Shown: positions 45,322-54,128 of the stretch, one piece after another
Layout of the letters: each line of letters opens with the position of its first letter
How positions within the stretch are numbered: the stretch's first letter is position 1
Source: Pseudomonas sp. AFG_SD02_1510_Pfu_092
GTDB taxonomy: Bacteria > Pseudomonadota > Gammaproteobacteria > Pseudomonadales > Pseudomonadaceae
Assembly (NCBI RefSeq): GCF_003331055.1
Contig: NZ_PUQD01000010.1
Location: 1-64,000 of the forward strand
DNA length: 64,000 nucleotides
Reading direction: 5' to 3'
Position numbers and translations under genes: made by a program
The notes under the pieces: generated by a model
What the model was told of the DNA's origin: nothing
Databases searched by the model: none
The model's input: the letters and a program-made list of their open reading frames with translations, nothing else

Positions 45322-46428
45322 TCAGGCGAAGCGTTGCAGCTGCATCTCCCGTAGCCGGCTCAGGGTGCGCTGGTACGGGAACGCCAGATACCCTTGAGTG
45401 TAGAGCGCCTCGAGCGCTACCTGGGCTTCCAGGTACAGCGCCACCCGGCGGTCATAGCATTCGTCGACCAGGGCGATGAAGCGGCGCACCGCATCGTCCT
45501 TGGGTGACAGCGCCGGCAGTTCGCGGTCGCCCGCCACCACCCGCGCCGCCGCATCCTCGGTGCCTCGGGCAATGCGCCCGGCCCGCTGCTCACCGCCCAA
45601 AGCCGGAATACCCGACACCAGAATGGCCGGAAAACGGTCGCACAGGGCCATGAACTCCATGGCCGCCAGCGGCTGTTCGCACAGGTCGCTGAAACGGCAC
45701 CAAATCGCCTGGGCACTGCGCCGCACCACCTGCACCTGCCGCGAGCCGATGGCCAGCGGCAGGGCGCAGCCCGCATCGTCCGGGCTAAGCTGGTGGAACA
45801 CCGCCTCCAGCTGGCTGGCCTGCCCTGCTTGCGCGACCCAGTAGCGCTGGCGCTCGGCGCCGGGGTGCAGGCGATGGTCCTGTTCCCCGGCGACCGGCAG
45901 CACCTGCATGTGCCGCTGGATGGCGGCGATGGCCGGGAGAAAACGCTCGCGGTTGAAGCCGTCGCGGTACAGCTGCTCGGGTGGCTGGTTGGAGGTGGCG
46001 ACGATCACCACGCCTTGGTCGAACAGGGCCTGGAACAGGCGGCCGAGGATGATGGCATCGCCGATGTCGTTGACGAACAGCTCATCGAAGCACAGTACGC
46101 GAATCTGCCCGGCCAGCTCCCCGGCCAGCGCCAGCAGCGGGTCGGCGGTGCCGTTGAGCTGGAACAGCCGCTGGTGGACCCAGGCCATGAAATGGTGGAA
46201 GTGCTGGCGCCGGCTGGTTACCCGCAGGCAGCGCTGGAACTGGTCCATCAGCCAGGTCTTGCCGCGGCCGACCGGGCCCCAGAGGTAGATGCCATGGGTC
46301 GGCCGGCCCTGTTCGACGGCCTGGAAACAGGCTTGCAAGGCCGCGACGGCGCGGGCCTGGGCGGGGTCGGCGACGTAGCCCTGGGTGGTCAGGGCTTGCT
46401 GGTAGAGGGAGTGGGGGTCGATAGCCAT
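45322..46428 (-). CDS. zapE: cell division ATPase ZapE (AFG1-like)
   Basis: 368 residues, close to E. coli ZapE (375). Walker A GPVGRGKTWLMDQF near residue 50; Walker B VLCFDELFVNDIGDAIILGRLF; sensor VVIVATSNQPPEQLYRDGFNRERFLP. ZapE binds FtsZ and affects Z-ring stability, chiefly under low oxygen or stress. Two in-frame ATGs three codons apart (46,428 and 46,437) are possible and neither has a strong ribosome site. Confidence 0.92.
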   Translation of the reverse strand: MAIDPHSLYQQALTTQGYVADPAQARAVAALQACFQAVEQGRPTHGIYLWGPVGRGKTWLMDQFQRCLRVTSRRQHFHHFMAWVHQRLFQLNGTADPLLALAGELAGQIRVLCFDELFVNDIGDAIILGRLFQALFDQGVVIVATSNQPPEQLYRDGFNRERFLPAIAAIQRHMQVLPVAGEQDHRLHPGAERQRYWVAQAGQASQLEAVFHQLSPDDAGCALPLAIGSRQVQVVRRSAQAIWCRFSDLCEQPLAAMEFMALCDRFPAILVSGIPALGGEQRAGRIARGTEDAAARVVAGDRELPALSPKDDAVRRFIALVDECYDRRVALYLEAQVALEALYTQGYLAFPYQRTLSRLREMQLQRFA

Positions 46429-46499
46429 GCGCGGCATTCTACGCAGGTAAAACGACAGTATTAAAGGCTCCCACAGAGGGCGAGTACCACAGTCAGAAA

Positions 46500-47648
46500 T
46501 CAGGTGTCGCCCAGCCCGACCTTCAACAGCGCGCCGTCCTTGTCATCGGTCAGCACATACACATAGCCGTCCGGCCCCACCCGCACATCGCGGATACGTG
46601 CCTTCAGCTCACCCAGCAGACGCTCCTCATGCACCACCTTGTCGCCCTTCAGCTGCAGGCGGATCAGCTCCTGGGTCGCCAGCGCGCCAATGAACAGATT
46701 GTGCTCCCAGGCCTTGAACGTCGGGCTGTCGTAGAACGCCATGCCGCTGATACCCGGCGACTGTTCCCAGACATGGTGCGGGTCGACCATGCCCTCCACA
46801 TGCTTGCCCTTGGCCTCCGGGATCGGCAGCAGCGAGTAGTTGATGCCGTGGGTCGCGATCGGCCAGCCATAGTTCTTGCCCGGTTTGGGGATGTTGATCT
46901 CGTCGCCGCCACGCGGGCCGTGTTCGTGGGTCCACAGCTGGCCCGTCCAGGGGTTGAGTGCGGCGCCTTGCGGGTTGCGGTGGCCGAACGACCAGATCTC
47001 CGGGCGCACGTTGTCGCGGCCGACGAAGGGGTTGTCCCGGGGCACTTCGCCGTCCGGCAGAATGCGCACGACCTTGCCTTGCAGCTTGTCCAGGTCCTGC
47101 GCGGTGGGGCGTTGGTTGTTCTCGCCCAGGGCAATGAACAGGTAGCCATTACGGTCGAACACCAGCCGCGAGCCGAAGTGGTTGCCGTCCGACAGCTTGG
47201 GCTGCTGGCGGAAGATCACGTTGAAGTTCTCCAGCCGGGCACGGTCCTCGGACAGCTGGCCACGGCCGACCGCAGTCCCCGCCTTGCCATCACTGCCCGC
47301 TTCGGCGAAGGACAGGTACACGGTGCGATCCTTGTCAAATTCCGGCGACAGCACCACATCCAGCAGGCCGCCCTGCCCTTCGGCCCAGACCTTGGGCACA
47401 CCGCTGATCGGCGCGCCGACCTTGCCTTCGGCGTTCACCACCCGCAGGTTGCCGGCGCGCTCGGTGATCAACATGTCCTTGCCACCCGGCAAAAAAGCCA
47501 GCGCCCACGGGTTGCGCAGGCCGTCGGCGACGGTGCTGACGGTCAAGGTGCCTTGTTCACTGCGAAACTGCTGTTCGCTGGCGGCCTGCGCCAGCAGGGG
47601 CAGCAGGGCGGCGGCGGTCAGGGTGGCAAGCCAGGGTGCTCGAAGCAT
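46500..47648 (-). CDS. PQQ-dependent soluble aldose sugar dehydrogenase (YliI/Asd type)
   Basis: 382 residues. Signal peptide MLRAPWLATLTAAALLPLLAQA. The mature part is a six-blade beta-propeller of the GSDH family: LRNPWALAFLPGGKDMLITERAGNLRVV; LGENNQRPTAQDLDKLQGKVVRI; SFGHRNPQGAALNPWTGQLWTHEHGPRGGDEINIPKPGKNYGWP. It oxidises aldoses in the periplasm using PQQ. AAGGAA precedes the ATG at 47,648. The small secreted-protein gene upstream ends 23 bp away. Confidence 0.93.
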   Translation of the reverse strand: MLRAPWLATLTAAALLPLLAQAASEQQFRSEQGTLTVSTVADGLRNPWALAFLPGGKDMLITERAGNLRVVNAEGKVGAPISGVPKVWAEGQGGLLDVVLSPEFDKDRTVYLSFAEAGSDGKAGTAVGRGQLSEDRARLENFNVIFRQQPKLSDGNHFGSRLVFDRNGYLFIALGENNQRPTAQDLDKLQGKVVRILPDGEVPRDNPFVGRDNVRPEIWSFGHRNPQGAALNPWTGQLWTHEHGPRGGDEINIPKPGKNYGWPIATHGINYSLLPIPEAKGKHVEGMVDPHHVWEQSPGISGMAFYDSPTFKAWEHNLFIGALATQELIRLQLKGDKVVHEERLLGELKARIRDVRVGPDGYVYVLTDDKDGALLKVGLGDT

Positions 47649-47671
47649 GCAGGATTCCTTTCGTCGGCAGG

Positions 47672-47989
47672 TCACGGCGCGCGCGGGTTGTCGCGCGGTG
47701 GCCGGGTGGGTTCCAGGTTGGGGGTTTGCTGTTGACGGCGCAGGTTGTCGCCGTTGCCGATGCCACGGTTGTCCAGGCTGGGCGTGCGTTGGTACGGGTC
47801 GGTGGACGGGCCGCGCACGGGCGGCGTGGCTGGCACGCTGCCCTGGCGGCTATTGGGGTTGGCGCGCTGGATCGGGCTGTTGTAGGGGTTGTTGTTGCCG
47901 GCGGCGAGTTGCAAGGGTGACTCGCCGGCCGCTTGCGCGGGCAGGCAAAGCACCAGGCCGAGGGCCAGAATGGGCAATGTCGGGGTCAT
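47672..47989 (-). CDS. small secreted Pro/Asn-rich protein
   Basis: 105 residues. Signal peptide MTPTLPILALGLVLCLPAQA, then an 85-residue low-complexity chain rich in Asn, Pro, Arg and Gln (NNNPYNSPIQRANPNSRQGS..., ending TRPPRDNPRAP). No recognised domain. AGGAGGT precedes the ATG at good spacing, and the signal peptide is intact, so it is probably real. Located just upstream of the sugar dehydrogenase on the same strand. Confidence 0.75.
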   Translation of the reverse strand: MTPTLPILALGLVLCLPAQAAGESPLQLAAGNNNPYNSPIQRANPNSRQGSVPATPPVRGPSTDPYQRTPSLDNRGIGNGDNLRRQQQTPNLEPTRPPRDNPRAP

Positions 47990-48111
47990 GCTTAACCTCC
48001 TGCACGAAATGCCGCGCCTGGTGGGTTTGATAGCCTAAGGCGCGAAGGGTTCGCGGCAAAAGTGTGAATGCGGGTGGAGATGATTCCTGATGTTTCAGTA
48101 TGGGGTCTGGG

Positions 48112-48210
48112 GGCTGCTTTGCAGCCCATCGCGACACAAGGCCGCTCCTACAGGGGTACGCGATCCCTGTGGGAGCGGCCTTGTGTCGCGATGGGCCGCA
48201 AAGCGGCCCC
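48112..48210. repeat. inverted pair of REP elements with an outer hairpin
   Basis: GCTTTGCAGCCCATCGCGAC...GCTCCTACAGG and the inverted copy TGTGGGAGCGGCCTTGTGTC ending in GGGCCGCAAAGCGGCCCC. TTGTGTCGCG subtype, ending 3 bp before the agmatinase-family stop codon. Confidence 0.88.
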
Positions 48211-48213
48211 AGG

Positions 48214-49179
48214 TCACTGGCCCTTGTCCACCTTGTGCCGCGCCGCATACAGGCACAGCATTTCCATCGCCAGGGTGGCCCCCGCCAGCGCGGTGATATC
48301 GGCATGGTCATAGGCCGGTGCCACTTCCACCAGGTCCATGCCCACCAGGTTGATACCACGCAAGCCGCCGAGAATCTCCAGCGCCTGCACCGTGCTCAGG
48401 CCACCACACACCGGCGTACCGGTACCCGGCGCATAGGCCGGATCGAGGCAGTCGATGTCGAAGGTCAGGTACACCGGACGCTCGCCCACCCGCTGGCGAA
48501 TCGCTGCAACCACCGCCTCGGTGCCCTGGCGGTGCACCTGGCGGGCGTCGAGGATGGCAAAGCCCTGGCTGTCTTCATTGGTGGTGCGCAGGCCGATCTG
48601 CACCGAGCTGGCCGGGTCGACCAGGCCTTCGCGGGCGGCATGCCAGAACATGGTGCCGTGGTCGATACGCCGGCCCTCCTCGTCCGGCCAGGTGTCGCTG
48701 TGCGCATCGAAGTGGATCAGCGCCAGCGGGCCATGCCGGCGGGCATGAGCCTTGAGCAGCGGGTAGCTGATGAAGTGGTCGCCGCCCAGGGTGAGCATGG
48801 CGCAACCGGCCTGCAGAATATGCTCGGCATGCGCCTCGATGGTGTCTGGCACCGCCTGCGGCGTGCCGCTGTCGAACGCACAATCGCCATAGTCGATCAC
48901 GGCCAGCTGCTCGAACGGGTCGAACGCCCACGGCCAGTGCCGGGCCCAGGCCTGTTGCACCGAGGCGGCGCGGATCGCCCGCGGGCCGAAGCGCGCACCT
49001 GGCCGGTTGCTGGTGGCGGTGTCGAATGGCACGCCGCTGACCACCACATCGACGCCGCGCAAGTCGCGGCTGTAGCGGCGGCGGGAGAAACTGGTAATGC
49101 CGGCGTAGGTACTTTCCGCGGCGGTGCCGTACAGGCTGTCGCGGGTCATGGCCTGGTCGTTTTCTGCTGCTTGCTCCAC
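48214..49179 (-). CDS. speB: agmatinase/guanidinobutyrase-family ureohydrolase
   Basis: 321-residue binuclear-Mn ureohydrolase. Metal motifs complete: LGGDHFISYPL, IHFDAHSDTW, TFDIDCLDPAYAPGTGTPVCGG. Hydrolyses agmatine (to putrescine and urea) or a related guanidino acid. A GTG start at 49,179 with GGAG at 7-bp spacing is chosen; an ATG 10 codons later lacks a ribosome site. It is downstream of a PotF-like gene on the same strand, giving a polyamine cluster. The symbol reflects the family and substrate is not proven. Confidence 0.88.
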   Translation of the reverse strand: MEQAAENDQAMTRDSLYGTAAESTYAGITSFSRRRYSRDLRGVDVVVSGVPFDTATSNRPGARFGPRAIRAASVQQAWARHWPWAFDPFEQLAVIDYGDCAFDSGTPQAVPDTIEAHAEHILQAGCAMLTLGGDHFISYPLLKAHARRHGPLALIHFDAHSDTWPDEEGRRIDHGTMFWHAAREGLVDPASSVQIGLRTTNEDSQGFAILDARQVHRQGTEAVVAAIRQRVGERPVYLTFDIDCLDPAYAPGTGTPVCGGLSTVQALEILGGLRGINLVGMDLVEVAPAYDHADITALAGATLAMEMLCLYAARHKVDKGQ

Positions 49180-49204
49180 GGTCGGGCTCCTGTGTGGTTG
49201 GGGG

Positions 49205-50284
49205 TTACTGGCGGCTGCGGAAGGCGGTCCACAAGCGGTTGCGCTGGCGCAGGTCGGCCAACGCCATGCTGCGGTCGGCATACAGGCGCTGGCGCACCTC
49301 GGCCGGCGGGTAGATGTCCGGGTCGTTGCGCACCGCTTCGTCGACCAGCGGCGTGGCGGCCTGGTTGGCGTTGGCGAAGAACAGCGTATTGGTCAGCGCA
49401 GCCACGGATTCGGGCTTGAGCATGAAGGCGATGAAGGCCCGCGCCGCTTCGGGGTGCGGTGCGTCCCTGGGGATGACCAGGTTGTCCTGCCACACCAGCG
49501 TACCTTCGCGGGGGATGCGGTAGATCAGCTCGAACGGCTTGCCGGCACGGCGCGCCTGTTCGGCGGCCATCGCCGCGTCGCCGTTGTAAGTCAGCGCCAG
49601 GCACACGCTGCCGTTGGCCAGGTCGCTGATCTGCCGGCCATTGGCGACATAGCTGATCGACGGCTGCAACTGGCCCAGCAGCTGTTGCGCGGCAGCCAGG
49701 TCGGCCTTGTCCTGGCTGTAAGGGTCCTTGCCCAGGTAATTCAGGGCCACGCCGATCACCTCCTGTGGCGAGTCGGGCATGGCGATGCCGCAGTCTTTCA
49801 GGCGGCTGGCGTACTCGGGCTTGAACAGCAGGTCGAGGCTGTCCAGGGGCACCTCGCCCAGGCGCTGGCGTACGGCCTGCACATTCACCCCCAGGCCCAG
49901 GGTGCCCCAGGTGTAGGGCAGCGCATGGCGGTTGCCGGGGTCGGCCTCGGCCAGCTTGGCCAGCAGGTCCTGGTCGAGGTTGGCGTAGCCGGGCATGGCC
50001 TGCAGGTCGAACGGCTGCAAGGCATTGGCCTTGAGCGCCCGGGCCAGCACGGCCGAGGACGGCACCACCACATCGTAGCCACTGCCACCGGTCAGCAGCT
50101 TGGTTTCCAGCACCTCGGTGGTGTCGAAGGTGTCGTAGCGCACCTTGTAGCCGGTTTCCTGCTCGAAGCGCTGCAGGGTTTGCGGGGCGACGTAATCGGC
50201 CCAGCTGTACAGGTTGACGACCCGTTCTTCGGCCTGCAACGGCAAGGCCAGGACCAGGGACAGCAGACACAACGATCGACGCAT
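49205..50284 (-). CDS. polyamine-type periplasmic binding protein (PotF/SpuD-like)
   Basis: 359 residues. Signal peptide MRRSLCLLSLVLALPLQA; mature VVNLYSWADYVAPQTLQRFEQETGYKVRYDTFDTTEVLETKLLTGGSGYDVVVPS, the typical opening of putrescine/spermidine binding proteins. The ATG at 50,284 with GAGGTG at 6 bp is used. No permease or ATPase gene is adjacent. It precedes the ureohydrolase by 25 bp and is divergent from a LysR regulator. Confidence 0.92.
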   Translation of the reverse strand: MRRSLCLLSLVLALPLQAEERVVNLYSWADYVAPQTLQRFEQETGYKVRYDTFDTTEVLETKLLTGGSGYDVVVPSSAVLARALKANALQPFDLQAMPGYANLDQDLLAKLAEADPGNRHALPYTWGTLGLGVNVQAVRQRLGEVPLDSLDLLFKPEYASRLKDCGIAMPDSPQEVIGVALNYLGKDPYSQDKADLAAAQQLLGQLQPSISYVANGRQISDLANGSVCLALTYNGDAAMAAEQARRAGKPFELIYRIPREGTLVWQDNLVIPRDAPHPEAARAFIAFMLKPESVAALTNTLFFANANQAATPLVDEAVRNDPDIYPPAEVRQRLYADRSMALADLRQRNRLWTAFRSRQ

Positions 50285-50337
50285 GGCGGGCACCTCGGCA
50301 AATGGGTGGATGCCGCGAGCATGCCAGCCGGGTTACA

Positions 50338-50360
50338 TTGCAGAAATGGCAAGTTTGCAA
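50338..50360. promoter_or_regulatory. TTGCA-N13-TGCAA inverted repeat in the potF/LysR divergent region
   Basis: A 23-bp imperfect dyad 54 bp ahead of the PotF-like start and 27 bp before the LysR start; a candidate binding site for that LysR regulator. Confidence 0.4.
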
Positions 50361-50386
50361 AGCTGACATTCATCAGGAGCAATGCA

Positions 50387-51277
50387 ATGCTCGGACAAGT
50401 GCACGACCCGGACCTGCACCTGCTGCGGCTGTTCGTCACTGTAGTCGAGGCCGGTGGCTTCAGCGCCGCGCAGGGCGTGCTGGGTTTGAGCCAGCCCACC
50501 ATCAGCCAGCGCATGGCCCAGCTGGAAGCGCGCCTGGGCTACCGCCTGTGCAGCCGCGGCAAGGGTGGTTTTCAGCTGACGGCAAAAGGTGCGCTGCTGC
50601 TGGACGCCGCCCGTGGGTTGTTGCTGAACATCGAGCAGTTTCGCCAGCAGGCCAATGGCGTTGCCGGGCGGCTGCTGGGCACCGTGCGCATCGGCATGGC
50701 GGAGAACCAGGACAAGACGGTGAGCCTGAAGCTGGCGGCGGCCATCGCAGCGTTTCGCAGGCGCGAGGAGGCGGTGCAGCTGGAGCTGATCAGCGCGCCG
50801 CCGGCAGAGCTGGAACGGCTGCTGCTGGAGCAGCGGCTGGATTACGCGATCAGCTACTTTTCCGGTAACCAGGCCGCCTTCGACTACCAGCCGCTGTTCG
50901 AAGAACGGCAACGGCTGTATTGCGGCAAGGGCCATGTGCTGTTCGGCGCGGCGGATGTCGGGCGCGAGCGCTTGCTGGACATCGACCAGGTACGCCACCC
51001 GTACCGCTTGCTCAAGGGCGGCGAGCCGTTCCAGAGCCGGCGCAGCATGGCGGTGGCAGAGCAGATCGAGAGCGTGCTGACGTTGATTCTGTCAGGGCGG
51101 CACATCGGCTATCTGCCGTGTCATTGCGCGCAGCAATGGCAGGCCGAGGGGTTGCTGTGGGCGCTGGACCCGGGGCTGGATTTCGTCGTGCCGTTTACCT
51201 TGGCCAGGCACCGGGCGCAGGTGGTTGGCGAGGCGCAGCAGGCGTTTGCGCAGGATTTGCTGGCAGCATTCGCCTGA
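50387..51277 (+). CDS. LysR-family regulator of the polyamine cluster
   Basis: 296 residues. HTH in HLLRLFVTVVEAGGFSAAQGVLGLSQPTISQRMAQLEARLGYRLCSRGKGGF, then the effector-binding domain. AGGAG at good spacing before the ATG at 50,387. Divergent from the binding protein, which with the ureohydrolase it probably controls. Confidence 0.92.
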   Translation: MLGQVHDPDLHLLRLFVTVVEAGGFSAAQGVLGLSQPTISQRMAQLEARLGYRLCSRGKGGFQLTAKGALLLDAARGLLLNIEQFRQQANGVAGRLLGTVRIGMAENQDKTVSLKLAAAIAAFRRREEAVQLELISAPPAELERLLLEQRLDYAISYFSGNQAAFDYQPLFEERQRLYCGKGHVLFGAADVGRERLLDIDQVRHPYRLLKGGEPFQSRRSMAVAEQIESVLTLILSGRHIGYLPCHCAQQWQAEGLLWALDPGLDFVVPFTLARHRAQVVGEAQQAFAQDLLAAFA

Positions 51278-51278
51278 G

Positions 51279-51470
51279 CCGGCCTCTTCGCGGGTAAACC
51301 CGCTCCCACAGGGACCGCGACTTCCTCAGGCATGTGCGGTCTCTGTGGGAGCGGCCTTGTGTCGCGAAAGGGGTGCGAAGCGCCCCCAGGCTTCAACTCC
51401 GCAGCACATAGTGCCGGGGCCGCTTTGCGGCCCTTTCGCGACACAAGGCCGCTCCCACAGAACCGCGCAG
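51279..51470. repeat. cluster of three REP elements
   Basis: CCGGCCTCTTCGCGGGTAAA (51,280), an inverted TGTGGGAGCGGCCTTGTGTC (51,344) and a third facing it (51,436-51,460), with GGGTGCGAAGCGCCCCC hairpin between. Two REP subtypes mix here, between convergent LysR and iutA genes. Confidence 0.88.
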
Positions 51471-51472
51471 TG

Positions 51473-53908
51473 TCAGTAAGCCATGCTCCAGGTCAGTGTG
51501 TAGGTGCGCCCGCGCCCCTGGTAGTCATACAGGTACGCCGGCCCGTAGGTCGGCGAGTAGAACAGCGTCGCACGCTGCCCCCAGACCGTGCTGTACTGCT
51601 TGTCCAGCAGGTTCTGGATCCCGGCGCTGAAGGTGCCGAAGCCGGTGTCCTGGCTGGCCAGCAGGTCGAAGGTGGTGTAACCGTCGATTTCGTGGTCGGC
51701 ATCGTCCTTCAGGCTGAAGGCATGGTTGGCCTGCAACCGCGCACTGCGGCCATCGCCCTTCCAGCCGACGAACGCGGTGGCCTTCGACAGCGAGGCATAG
51801 CGGGCATCGCGCTTGCGCCAGCCGCCATCGACGTCCTCTTCCTCGGAACGGGTCAGGTGCAGCGTGCCACCGGTTTCCCAGCCGCTCTGGAAGTGCCGGG
51901 TCAGCGCACCTTCAAAGCCGAAGTCGCGGCTTTTCTGGTCTTCCACATCGATGGTCAAGCTCTGCGAGTCGACGTTGATGATCTTGTCCGACCAGATGTA
52001 GTACAGCGCCGCCTGGGCATCCCAGTCCAGGTCGGCATAGCGCCAGCCCAGCTCCACCTGGCGGCTCTTGATGCCGGCCAGCGGGTTGTCCGCCACGCTC
52101 AGGCCGGGCTTGCCGTAGTACTTGGCAGGGTCCGGCAGGTCGAAGCCTTCGCCGTAGTTGGTCCACACCTGGTGGCCATTGTTGAAGTCGTAGATGGCGC
52201 CGAGGTTGAACAGGTTGACCTGGTAGTCGTTGCTGCCGCCCGGCACGCCTTTGAAGTCGCTGACATCCACATCCATCTGCTGGTGCCGGGCGCCGCCGGA
52301 CAGGGTCAGGTTATCGCTGGCATGCCAGTCCAGCTGGCCGTACAGCGACACGCCATCGACCCGGTAGCTGGGGTAGCGTGCGGCCTTGCTGTCCTTGTCC
52401 AGCTGCAGGCCACCGGACTCGGAAGAGGTCTGCGCGTTGAAGGTGGTCTGCTCGGCGTTGAAGCGCTCGCGGTCCAGGTCGACGCCGTAGGTCAGCTTCA
52501 ATGTGTCCCACTGCTTGGCGAACAGGCCCTTGAGGCTGCTGACCTCGAAGTTCTGTTGCGAGGCGGCGAAGTACACCCCGCGCGAACCGGTGGGCGTGGC
52601 GCGGTTGTAGTACGGGAACGGGTAGAAATTGTCGTCTTCCTTGCGGTACGAGGCCTGCAAGTAGAAATCCTGGCCCAGCACGTCGGTGTGGTGGTAATTG
52701 GCGTTCAGCAGCAGGCGCCGGGTGCGCGGCTCCAGGCCCGAGGAATAGCCGCTGCGCAATTCGGCGTCTTCCAGGTCGGACGGGGCGTTGTGGTTGAGGT
52801 TGGGGAAGTAGATACCGGTGCTGCCGTGGTTGCCCGAATCGTAGTACTGGGCAAGCAGGTCCAGGCTCTGCTGGTCGTTCAGTTGCATCCCCAAGGTGCC
52901 GAGTACGTCGAGGGTGCGGTTGTACTGCAGGTCGGTCTGGGTGTTGTCGATGAAGATCTGCTCGCCGGCGCCGTCGTAGAAGGCCTCGTTCTGCTCGCCG
53001 GAAACGCCCAGCCGGGCGTTGAACCGCTCGTTGCCGCCACTGACCGACTGGGCGAAGCGGGTGGCCAGGTCGTCGCTGTTGTTGAAACCGCTGCTGGCGC
53101 CAAGCTGGGTCTCGAAGCGCGCCGGGCCGGGTTCGCCCTTCTTGGTCACGATGTTGATGATGCCGCCGGTGGCGCCGCCGCCGTAGATGGCGCTGGCGCC
53201 AGACAACACTTCGACGCGCTCGACGTTGAACGGCGAAATACTGTCGAACTGGCGCGACAGGCCGCGCGAGCTGTTCTGGCTGACCCCGTCGATCATCACC
53301 AGCACGTTGCGCCCGCGCATGTTCTGCCCGTAGTTGGTGCGCCCTTCCGGCGCCAGGTCGAGGCCGGGTACCAGCTTGCCAATGGCTTCCTTCAGGCTGA
53401 CGCCGCTGTCGATCTGCTCACGCAGCTGCTGTTGGTCAACTACCCAGACGGTGCCGGGGATTTCGCTGATCGCGGTACTGGTGCGCGAGGCCACGCTGAC
53501 CTCGATCGGCTTGAGGTTGACCGCCTGCGGCGTGGCGTCGGCCTTGCGCAGGGTCACCGTGCGGGCATCGCTGAATTGCCAGCTCATGCCGCTGCCGGCC
53601 AGCAACTGCTGCAATGCCTGCTCGACGCTGTAGCTGCCGCGCAGCGCCGGGCTGGCCTGGCCGGCGACATCGCCGGTGGTGTACAGCAAGTGCAGGCCGG
53701 CCTGGTCGGCGAACGAGGTCAGGGCCTGGTCCAGCGGCTGCGCGGGCAGGTCGAGCTGGACCTGGCGGGCCTGGCTCTGGGCCGGTTCGGCAGCGCTGGT
53801 GGCCGATACGTGCAGCGGGCCGACCAGCATGGCCAGGGCGCTGCAGGACATCAGTGCGTGGTGAAACGTACCGCGACGGCGGTGTAGGGGCTTGAGCATC
53901 AGAGGCAC
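51473..53908 (-). CDS. iutA: TonB-dependent ferric-aerobactin-type receptor with signalling domain
   Basis: About 811 residues. A long basic signal region (MLKPLHRRRGTFHHALMSCSALAML) is followed by a STN signalling domain (~50-125; PAQPLDQALTSFADQAGLHLLY). The plug contains VVDQQQLREQIDSGVSLKEAIGKLVPGLDLAPEGRTNYGQNMRGRNVLVMIDG. A 22-strand barrel ends YTLTWSMAY with an aromatic near the C-terminus. It resembles IutA-type receptors, and the neighbouring sigma/anti-sigma hybrid matches the known P. putida IutA-IutY pair. GTG at 53,908 follows GGAAG; the ATG three codons later is an alternative. A Fur-like box lies upstream. Confidence 0.88.
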   Translation of the reverse strand: MPLMLKPLHRRRGTFHHALMSCSALAMLVGPLHVSATSAAEPAQSQARQVQLDLPAQPLDQALTSFADQAGLHLLYTTGDVAGQASPALRGSYSVEQALQQLLAGSGMSWQFSDARTVTLRKADATPQAVNLKPIEVSVASRTSTAISEIPGTVWVVDQQQLREQIDSGVSLKEAIGKLVPGLDLAPEGRTNYGQNMRGRNVLVMIDGVSQNSSRGLSRQFDSISPFNVERVEVLSGASAIYGGGATGGIINIVTKKGEPGPARFETQLGASSGFNNSDDLATRFAQSVSGGNERFNARLGVSGEQNEAFYDGAGEQIFIDNTQTDLQYNRTLDVLGTLGMQLNDQQSLDLLAQYYDSGNHGSTGIYFPNLNHNAPSDLEDAELRSGYSSGLEPRTRRLLLNANYHHTDVLGQDFYLQASYRKEDDNFYPFPYYNRATPTGSRGVYFAASQQNFEVSSLKGLFAKQWDTLKLTYGVDLDRERFNAEQTTFNAQTSSESGGLQLDKDSKAARYPSYRVDGVSLYGQLDWHASDNLTLSGGARHQQMDVDVSDFKGVPGGSNDYQVNLFNLGAIYDFNNGHQVWTNYGEGFDLPDPAKYYGKPGLSVADNPLAGIKSRQVELGWRYADLDWDAQAALYYIWSDKIINVDSQSLTIDVEDQKSRDFGFEGALTRHFQSGWETGGTLHLTRSEEEDVDGGWRKRDARYASLSKATAFVGWKGDGRSARLQANHAFSLKDDADHEIDGYTTFDLLASQDTGFGTFSAGIQNLLDKQYSTVWGQRATLFYSPTYGPAYLYDYQGRGRTYTLTWSMAY

Positions 53909-53929
53909 GAATGAGCTTCCAGACAAGTC

Positions 53930-53948
53930 GTAAATGAGAATGGGTTGC
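53930..53948. promoter_or_regulatory. weak Fur-like box upstream of iutA
   Basis: GTAAATGAGAATGGGTTGC matches 11 of 19 positions of the Fur consensus, including the core AATGAGAAT half. Low confidence alone; supported by the iron gene that follows. Confidence 0.35.
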
Positions 53949-54016
53949 TGACAGTCCCACTACGACGATCTGACTGACGGGAACTTGCAGTGCTGAATGG
54001 AAAATATTTTTATTCC

Positions 54017-54122
54017 TGTGCCGGACCCTTCGCGGCTAAAGCCGCTCCCACAGGTACCGTGTGCTCCCGAGACATACGCCGTCCCGTGTGGGAGCGGGTT
54101 CACCCGCGAAGAGGCCGGCACA
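54017..54122. repeat. inverted pair of REP elements
   Basis: CCTTCGCGGCTAAAGCCGCT and the inverted TGTGGGAGCGGGTTCACCCG, between iutY and iutA (same strand), which suggests separate transcript ends. Confidence 0.88.
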
Positions 54123-54128
54123 GACTGA

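Noticed and set aside
51332..53887. 851-codon open frame antisense to iutA
   Set aside because: Reads as a GC-driven shadow of the receptor gene, with no start context or domain.
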